Source: Streptomyces sp. S3(2020) (GTDB lineage Bacteria > Actinomycetota > Actinomycetes > Streptomycetales > Streptomycetaceae). From it: a stretch of 64,000 nt of DNA. A model generated the notes under the pieces. That model did not search any database and was not told where the DNA came from. It saw only the letters and a program-made list of their open reading frames with translations. Every line of letters starts with the position of its first letter. Position 1 is the stretch's first letter. The position numbers and the translations under genes were made by a program. Below are positions 1 to 9,000 of the stretch, piece by piece. The stretch spans positions 43,955-107,954 of the forward strand of contig NZ_JABERD010000008.1 in NCBI RefSeq assembly GCF_013044505.1. Direction: 5' to 3'.

Positions 1-3000
1 GGGCGTTGGTAGTGGATGCTGGCGGGCAGGACGCCGTGCCGCATCGCCAGGACGACCTTCACCAGGCCCGCGATGCCGGCCGCCGCCTCCAGGTGGCCCA
101 TGTTGGACTTGATGGTGCCGAGGCCGCACCAGGGTTCGCTCACCTCGCCGTGCTCACCGGTGAGTTCGGCGAAGGCCAGCCGCAGGCCGCGTACCTCGAT
201 CGGGTCGCCGACCACCGTGCCGGTGCCGTGCGCCTCCACGTAACTGACCGTGTGAGGGTCGACGCCCGCCCCGCGCAGCACGGAGGAGACCAGACCGGCC
301 TGGGCGGCCGGGTTGGGCACGGTGAGGGACTGCACATGGCCGCCGTGACCTGTGCCGCTGCCCCGGACGACCGCGTGCACGGTGTCACCGTCGGCGAGGG
401 CCCGGCTCAGCGGCTTGAGCAGCACCGCGGCCACGCCCTCGCCGCGTACGAAGCCGTCGGCGGACTCGTCGAAGGTGCGGCAGCGGCCGGTGGGCGACAG
501 CATGCCGGTCTGGCCGAGTGCGACGTACAGCGGCTCGGTGAGCAGCAGGTGCACGCCGCCCGCGATGGCCTGGTCGCAGTCGCCGCCGCGGATGGCCTGG
601 ACGGCGGCGTGGAGCGCGAACAGGGAGCTGGAGCAGGCGGTGTCGACGGACTGGCTCGGCCCGTGCAGATCCATGAGGTACGAGACGCGGTTGGCGATGA
701 TGCAGTGGGCGAGGCCGCTGCTGGAGTGCGCCTCGCGGTCGCGGCCGAGTGCGGTGAGGTGGCCGTCGTAGTCGTGCGAGGTGGCGCCGACGAAGACGCC
801 GGTGCGGGTGCCGCGCAGCGACGAGGGGCTGTGTCCGGCGTCCTCCACCGCCGCCCAGGCCGCCTGGAGGAACAGTCGCTGCTGCGGGTCCATCAGGTCG
901 GCTTCCAGCGGGGAGATGCCGAAGAACGCGGCGTCGAACTCGGCGACGCCGTCGATGAAGGCGCCCCATTTGCTGTTGGTGCGGCCCGGGGTGCGCACCG
1001 GGTCGCCGTAGATACGCCGCCAGTCGAACCGCTCGGCGGGGATCTCGGTGACCAGGTCGGCTCCGTCGCGGAGATTGCGCCACAGCGTGTCCAGGTCGGG
1101 TGAACCGGGAAAGCGGGCGGAGAGGCCCACGATGACCACGGGGTCATCGGTGACCGTCGCCTCATGGTCCGGCCGCCGCGACTGCGGTGCGGGGGCGGGC
1201 GGCGCGGTGACGGTGAACCGGGCGCTGGCGTCGGGGGCGTGCTCGCGCAGGTGGCGGGCTACGGCGTCGAGCGTGGTGCATTCGTAGAGCAGCACCTTGG
1301 GCAGCGGGCCGAAGTCCTGCTCCAGCCTGCGCACCAGCTGGATCGCGCCGAGCGAGTCCAGGCCGTAGCGGTCGAAGGTCGCGGTGGGGTCCATGTCGGC
1401 GAGGGGTACACGCAGGAATTCCGCGAAGACCCCCGCGAGATGCTCGATCAGCCCCTCCGGGGTGGCGGTGCCGGACGCGACCGTCTCCTCAGCAGTCGTG
1501 GTCCCGGTCGCCGGTGTCGATGTCAATGCCGGTGTCGGTGTGGCCGCCGCCAGCAGTACGGACTGGTCGAGTTCGTCCTCCGGCACCCCGGTGGCGCCGA
1601 GCGGACGCACGCCCGCGAATCCCGCCGCCTCCAGTGCCGTGCGCCAGCGGGGTACGTCGAGGAGCGGGGCTCCGGGCAGGCGTTCGGCCGGCTCCTCGAA
1701 CGCCCACCAGCCCGGGATCATCCCGAACATCAGGGCCAGGTAGTCGAGGTTGCAGGTGACCTCGTTGAGCACCAGCACTCCGCCGTCACCCAGGAGGCCG
1801 CGCAGCCGGCCGAGGCTGCGCGAGACACGCCGGGTGGCGTGCACGACGTTCGCGGCGAGGACCAGGTCCGCGCAGCCGGGCGCGAAGCCCTGCGCCGCCG
1901 GATCGGCCTCCAGGTCCAGTACGTCGAAACGCAGCGGCACCCCGCGGCCGCCGAACTCGCGCTCGGCCGCCCGGAAGAAGGAAGGCGAGACGTCGGTGTA
2001 GCGGTAGTCGACGCGCGCGGCGTCCGGTCCGAGGGTCGCGAGCAGCTGAAGGACGCGGTCGGTGGTGCCCCCGGTGCCCGCGCCCGCCTCGACGATCCGC
2101 ACCGGTCGGCCGGGTTCGGCGGCGAGCCGTGCGGCGGCGAACGCGTGGACGGCTCGGGCGACGAGTTCGTTGTAGTGGTCGGCGATGGCGTTGCCCCGGT
2201 AGATGTCCGCGAGGACGTCCGGATGGTCGCCGGAGAAGTACAGCTCCAGTGGGTCGACCCGGCCGGCCAGCACATCGGGAAGCGCGGGCAGGCACTCGGC
2301 CACCAGGCGTACGTGGGCGGAGAGTTCGGGGTGCCGGGCGAGCAGGGCGTCGAGCTCCCCCGCCCTGAACGGGCTCGGATCGGCGGCGCGGCTGCGGCGC
2401 AGCACGCCCTCGATCACCCGGGTCAGCCGCTCGTACGACGGGTCCGCGGCCAACGCGTCCAGCGCCCCGGGCGCCAGCGGGTCACGGCCCAGCCGGGCCC
2501 GCAGGTCGGCGTCGAGCATCCGGCCGGCGGTGACGCCGAGTTCCCGCAGGGCCGCGGCGATCTTCAGGCCGTCGTAGGAGGCGTCGCGCAGCCAGGCGTC
2601 GGCGGCCAGTTCCGCGGCGGCGGCCGCCGGGGCGGCTGCGAGGAGGGTGCCGGGTGTGGCGCCCTGCGTCCGGTGCGGGACGGACGCGGAAGCGGAAACG
2701 GAAGCGGTGCCGGGCGTGGCCGGCGGCAGGGGCAGTCCGTGGCGTTCGCGGGCGAACGGGTACGTGGGCAACGGCACGCGTCGGGCCGCTGTCTCCAGCG
2801 GCGTCGGCCAGGCGTCGGTCGTGCCGTCGGTCCAGCGGCGGGCGGTGTCCGCGGCGGTGTCGGCGGGGTCGCCGCCGACGAGCCTCACCCGGTCGCCGGT
2901 CAGCCCCGTGGCGAGCAGTTCGTCCAGGCCGCGCAGGAGCGAGCGCCGGTCGGCGGCGACCACGGCGGCGCGGGCGGGGAGCGGGAAGCGGCCGTGCTGG

Positions 3001-6000
3001 AGCGTCGCCGCGATCGAGTCGAGGGGGGCGTCCGAGTCGGCGACGAAGCTCCGCTGACGGGCTATCACCTCCCGCAGTCGGTCGACGTCCGCGGCGGAGT
3101 ACGGGAACACCATCAGGCCGTCGGTCCCCATGCGACGCTCCGGGGCCTGAGGGGTCTGAGAGTCCTGAGGGGCCTGTTCCAGGACGACGTGGGCGTAGGC
3201 CCCGCCGAAGCCGAACGAGCTGACACCGGCCCGGCGCGGTACTCCCCCGGCCGTCTCCCACTGTTCGGTGGCCCGGTTGACGCGCAGCGGCCCGTCGTCG
3301 AGCGTGCAGTAGGGGTTGGGGCGCGCGTAGCCGGGCATGGCGGGCAGGACGCCGTGCCGGACGGTCAGGACCGTTTTCACGAGCCCGGTCAGGCCGGCGG
3401 CCGCCTCGGTGTGGCCGAGGTGCGCCTTGGCGGTGCCCAGGACGCAGAAGCCGCTGCGGGAGGTGTGTTCGGCGAAGGCGGCGGTGAGGCCGTCGACCTC
3501 CACGGGGTCGCCGAGCTTGGTCCCGGTGCCGTGGGCCTCCAGGTATCCGAGTGTGTCGGGGCTGATGCCCGCGTCGGCCCAGGCGGCCCGCAACAGGTCT
3601 GTCTGGCGGGCCGGGTTGGGCGCGGTGACCGAGCCTGCCCGGCCGCCGTGGTTGACGGCGCTGCCCCGGATCACGGCGTGCACCGGATCGCCGTCGCGCA
3701 GGGCGTCCGCGAGCGGTTTGAGCAGGACGGCCGCGACCGCCTCGGCGGGCGCGTAGCCGTCGGCGCGCTCGTCGAAGGCGTGGCAGGCGCCGCTCGGTGA
3801 CAGGGCACCGATCGCGGACAGCTGGGTGTAGTGCCGGGGCGTGAGGATGAGGTTGGTGCCGGCGGCGAAGGCCATCCGGCACTCGCCGCGCCGCAGCGCG
3901 TTCACCGCGAGGTGCACGGCGTACAGGGAGCCGGAGCACGCGGTGTCGACGGTGAGGCTCGGGCCGGTGAGGTCGAAGAAGTGCGAGGGCCGGTTGGCGG
4001 ACATGGAGACCGCCGTGCCGATCGGCGCGTACGGGCCGTCGGCTTGGCCGGCGCGGATCATCTCCTCCTCGTGGTCGCGGAAGGAGCGGCCCACGAACAC
4101 GCCGGTGTCGGAGCCGCGCAGCCGGCCGGCGACCGTCGCGTCCTCGGCGGTCTCCCACAGCACCTCCAGCAGCAGCCGGGTCTGCGGGTCCATGGCCCGC
4201 GCCTCGTCGCGGGACATGCCGAACAGCGCGGCGTCGAAGCTGTCGGCGTCGGCGACGAATCCGCCGCGCGGGCAGTCGGTACGGCCGTCCCCGCCGTGCG
4301 GGTCGTAGACCGCCGGGTGGTCCCAGCGGTCCGCCGGTACGTCGGTGACGAGATCGTCGCCGTTCAGCAGGCGCCGCCAGAGCGTGGCGGTGTCGCGGGC
4401 GCCGGGGAAGCGTCCGGCCATGCCCACGACGGCGATGGCTCCGTCGAACGGGCGGGCGGCGGGCCTCGGCTGGTCCGGATGTGTCGCGGTGCCCGGGTCC
4501 GCCGGTACCGCGACGACCGGCTCCGGCGCCTTCCGTGCCGTGGCGGCCCGGGCGAGGCGGGCGGTCTGCTCGGGGAACTCCGCGCGCAGGTGGGCGGCGA
4601 GCTGCGGCACGTCGGGGTGGCGGAAGAAGACGGTCGGTACGAGTGAGCAGCCGAGGTCGCTCTCGATGCGGTCGTTGAGGGCCATCAGGTCGGCGGAGGT
4701 GAGCCCGAGGTCGAGGAATCCGGCCCGGTCGGGCGGGACCGGGGTGCCGAGTCGTTCGCGGACCAGTTCGTCGAGGTGGTCGGTGACGGCGTGGAGTACG
4801 GGATCGCCCGTGGTCATGGGGGTGGCCTCCGCGGCGGTGGCGGTGTCCGGGTGGGCGCGGGCCGCGGGCGGCTCGCCGTAGTCGCGCGGGGTGCTGGCCG
4901 GCGGAAGGTCGCTGCCGGGGCTGCCCGCGCCGGCGGTGATCCACCGGCGCCTTCGGTCGAAGCGGGTGAGCGCGAGCGGGGTGCGGCGCGGGGTGTGTCC
5001 CTCGGGGGCCTGTTCGAGGACCACATGGCAGTTGGTGCCGCCGAACCCGAAGGAGGAGACCGCCGCGCGTCGCGGGCTTCCGGTCGCCTCCGGCCAGGGG
5101 CGACCGGAGGTGACGGGGTAGAACGGGGTGCGGTCGAAGCCGAGCCGGGGGTGGGGTTCGGCGCAGTGCAGGGTCGCGGGCAGATAGCCGTGCTGGACGG
5201 CGAGGACGGTCTTCACCAGGGAGGCGATGCCGCCGGCGTGCAGCAGTGCGCCCAGATTGGACTTCACCGAGCCGACGGCGCAGTGCTGGGTGTCGCTGCC
5301 CAGACTCCGGTAGACCTCGGCCGCCGCGTGGATCTCGATCGGGTCGCCGAACCGGCTGGCCGAACCGTTGACCTCCAGGTAGCCGATCGAGGGCGAGTCG
5401 ACGCGGGCCGCCCGCAGTGCGGTGCGCAGCAGTTCCGTCTGTGCCTCGTGGCTGGGCGCGGTCAGGCCGAGGGTGCGGCCGTCGTTGTTCGCGGCGGAGG
5501 CGAGCAGGGTGGCGAGCACCTGGTCGCCGTCGCGCAGGGCCTGTTCCTCGGTTTTGAGGAGCACCATCCCGAGCCCCTCGCCCGGCACGGTGCCGGTGGC
5601 CTCCCGGTCGAACACCCGGCTGTGGCCGTCGCCCGAGAGCACACCGGCACGGCCGAGGCCGAGGTAGACGAAGGGGTCGAGCAGCAGTTCGCAGCCGCCG
5701 GCGACGGCGTGGTCGCACTCCCCGGCGAGCAGGCTCTGCACGGCCTGGTGGACGGCGACCAGCGAGGACGAGCAGGCCGTGTCCACGGTCAGGGACGGGC
5801 CACGGAAGTCGAACACGTGGCTGATCTGGGTCGCCACCATGTTGGGCAGGGCGCTGACGAGCAGTTGCGGGGTGGTGGGCGGGCCGCCGATGCAGTTGCG
5901 GCGGACGTAGTCGTTGGCACCAACGCCCAGGAAGACACCGACGCGTTCCCCGGCGAGTTCCTTGCGCGCGTAGCCGGCCCGGTCGAGGAGTTCCTGCGCC

Positions 6001-9000
6001 AGTTCCAGGGAGAGCCGCTGCTGGGGGTCCATCCAGGCGGCGTCCTGCTTGCTGATGCCGAAGAACTCCGCGTCGAACCGGTCGATCCCCTCGATGAACC
6101 CACCCCACCGGGCGGCCTCGACGACGTCCGGATCGGCCCGGTCGAACCAGTCCGGCGACCACCGGTCGGCAGGCGTACGGGAGACGGAGTGGATGCCCCG
6201 GACGAGGTTCTGCCAGAACTCCTCGACGGAGGCGGCCCCCGGCACGCGAACCGCCGCTGCCACGACGGCGATCCGCCCGGACGTGGACCGCCGCCCGCCG
6301 CCGACGGCCCGGGGCGACGCAGCCGCGGGAGCAGGTGCGGGCGCGGGAGCAGGTGCCGGAGCCGGTTCCGCGGCCCGGCCGGGAACGTCCGGTCGCGTGG
6401 CCGAGGCGCCGACCGCCGCCGGGAGCTCGTCGGCCAGGTGATCGGCCAACGCGCGCAGGGTGCGGCGCCGGGCCACCACGGACGGGACCACGGCGGTGCC
6501 GTAGCGCTGTTCGACGACGTCGAGGACGCGCATGGCGGCGATCGAGTCCACCCCGTAGTCGCTGAGGTCCTCCTCCGGGTCGAGGTCCTCGACGGGCACC
6601 TTCAGCACATCCGCGAAGATGCCCGCCAGCTCACGGCAGAGCGCGTCGGCGTCCACACCGGGGCGCGCGGCGGGCGGGGTGTCGGGGTGGAGGGTGAGTC
6701 GGTCCTCCAGTCGCCGTACGTCCCCGCGGAACACGGCGAGTTGGGCGGCGGGATGGCCGAGGGCGAACTCCAGCGCCGCCAGGCCGTCGGTGGTGCTCAG
6801 TGGTTCGAGGCCGTTGGCCTCCAGCACCGGCCGCTCCACGGCCGGGTTGATCCGCATGCCGCCGTCCGCCCACAGGGGCCAGTTCACGGACAGGGTGCGG
6901 CCGTGCCGTTCGCCGCGGGCCCTGAGGTCCTGGCGATGGTGGGCGAAGGAGTCCAGGTAGCGGTTGCCCACGGTGTAGTCGGTGGTGCCGATGGTGCCGA
7001 GCACCGAGGTGGTGGAGGAGAACAGCAGGAAGTAGTCGAGGCGGGCGTCCCGGGTGGCCTCGTCCAGCAGACGGGTGCCGACGGTCTTGGGCGCGGTGAC
7101 CCGGTGGATGCCCGCCGTGTCCTTGTGGAGCAGCAGTCCGTCCTCGACCACTCCGGCGGCGTGCAGGACGCCGGTGAGGGGGCCGAGGTCGGCGACGACG
7201 GCCGACACCGTGTCCGTCACGGCGGCACGGTCGGTCACGTCGCAGGGGTAGTAGCGGGCCCGCGCGCCCAGAGCGGCGATTTCGGCGACGGCCGCGGACT
7301 GCTCCGCGCCGTGTCCGGACCGGCCGAGAAGAGCGATGCGTACGTCGGCCCGCTCGGCCAGTCGGCGGGCCACCAGCCGGCCCAGACCGCCGGCGCCCCC
7401 GGTGATCAGATAGGTGCCGCCGTCGCGGGCGAGCGGGACATCCGCCGCGGCGGTGGTCGTCACCCGCCGGAATCCGAGCACCTCACGTCCGGTTCGACGG
7501 ACCCGTACCTCGATGTCCTGCCAGGCCACCGCCTCGGCGAGCACCGCCCGGCACTGCTCCTCGACACCGAGGGCCGGGTCCAGGCACACCGTCTTCAGCG
7601 CCAGCTTGGGCTGTTCGCGCCGGACGCCGCGCGCCAGGCCGCCCACGGCCGCGTGCTCGGGGTCCTCGGCGTCCGCAGCGTAGGCGTAGACCACCGGCAG
7701 GGTGGCCGTGCACGAGGTCAGCCAGGCACGCGCCAGGGCGAAGGCGCTGTCGCGCGCCACCGACGGGCCGAGTGCCGCGCCGAGGGGCCACAGGTCCAGG
7801 ACCGCCGCCGGATACGCGCCCTCGGCGCGCAGCGCGTCGGCGACGGCTCGGTGGTCCTGCTCGGCGGTCGGATCGACGGTGAACTCGTCGGCGCTCGTGC
7901 GGGCGAAGCCTGTCCCGGAGCGCACCGCGACCACCCGGGCCACGACCCGGCGGCGCAGTTCGGCGACCCGACCGGCGTCGTCGTCCAGCACCAGCAGCAC
8001 GCCGTCGGGCAGCGTGCCGCCCTCGGGGTCCTTCGGCGCCCACACCGGTTCGTAGACGAGCAGTCCGTCGGGTACGGCGGTCGGGACGGCAGCGGCGGCA
8101 GCAGCAGCGGGCATGGCTCGGATGCGCGAGACGTCGGTGAGAACCGTCGGCTCCGCACCGCTCGCGCGGCCGTCACGGTCCACCGACGGATCCGACGCGA
8201 CGGCCACCGGGGCCGGGCCCGGGGCGTCCGCCCCGGTCGGGGCCTCGCCGGGTGCCGGGGCCGAGGCGCCCCCTTCGGACATCGGGATCCAGCACCGTTT
8301 GCGCTCGAAGGGATAGGTCGGCAGCGGCACACGGCGTCCGCTGCGGGTCGCCCAGTCGGTCTCCGCGCCGCCCACCCATGCCGCGGCCGTCCGGGCCGGG
8401 TCGGTGCCGTCCGCACGGCCGCCGCCGTCGCGCCCGGCGCGGCCCGTGAACACCCGGGTGGGGTCGGTCTGTCCGGCGCCGTACGCGGTGAGCAGGTCCA
8501 CCAGCTCCGCGCTGTCGTGGGCCACCACGGCGAGCCGGTGCTCCAGGGCGCGCCGGCCGGTGCGCAGTGTGTGGGCGACATCGGCGAAGGGCAGGTCCGG
8601 ATCCTCGCTCAGGAACCGGCGCAACCGCTCCGCCTGTACCCGCAGGGCGTCGGGCGTGCGGGCCGACAGGGGGACGACCTGGGGTCCGGCGGGATCGTCG
8701 GACCGTGCACCGCCCTGGGCCGCGTACTCCTCCAGCACCATGTGGACGTTGGCACCGCCGAAGCCGAAGGCGCTGATCCCGGCGCGGCGCGGCGCCGTCG
8801 CTCCGGTGCGCGGGTCGACGACCCGGGGCCAGTCTCGGCGTTCCCGTGCCACGTAGAACGGGCTGTCGTCGAAGGGGATCTCCTGGTTGAGCCGCTCGGT
8901 GTGGAGCGTGGGCACGATGGTGCCGTGCCGCATCGACAGCAGCACCTTGGTGAGGGCGGCGATGCCCGCAGCGGCTTCCAGGTGGCCGACGTTGGACTTG

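Noticed and set aside
2482..6162. A 1226-codon minus-strand open frame
   Set aside because: Same strand but wrong frame relative to the KS, KR, ACP and MT domains; its product is Arg/Pro-rich with no domains.
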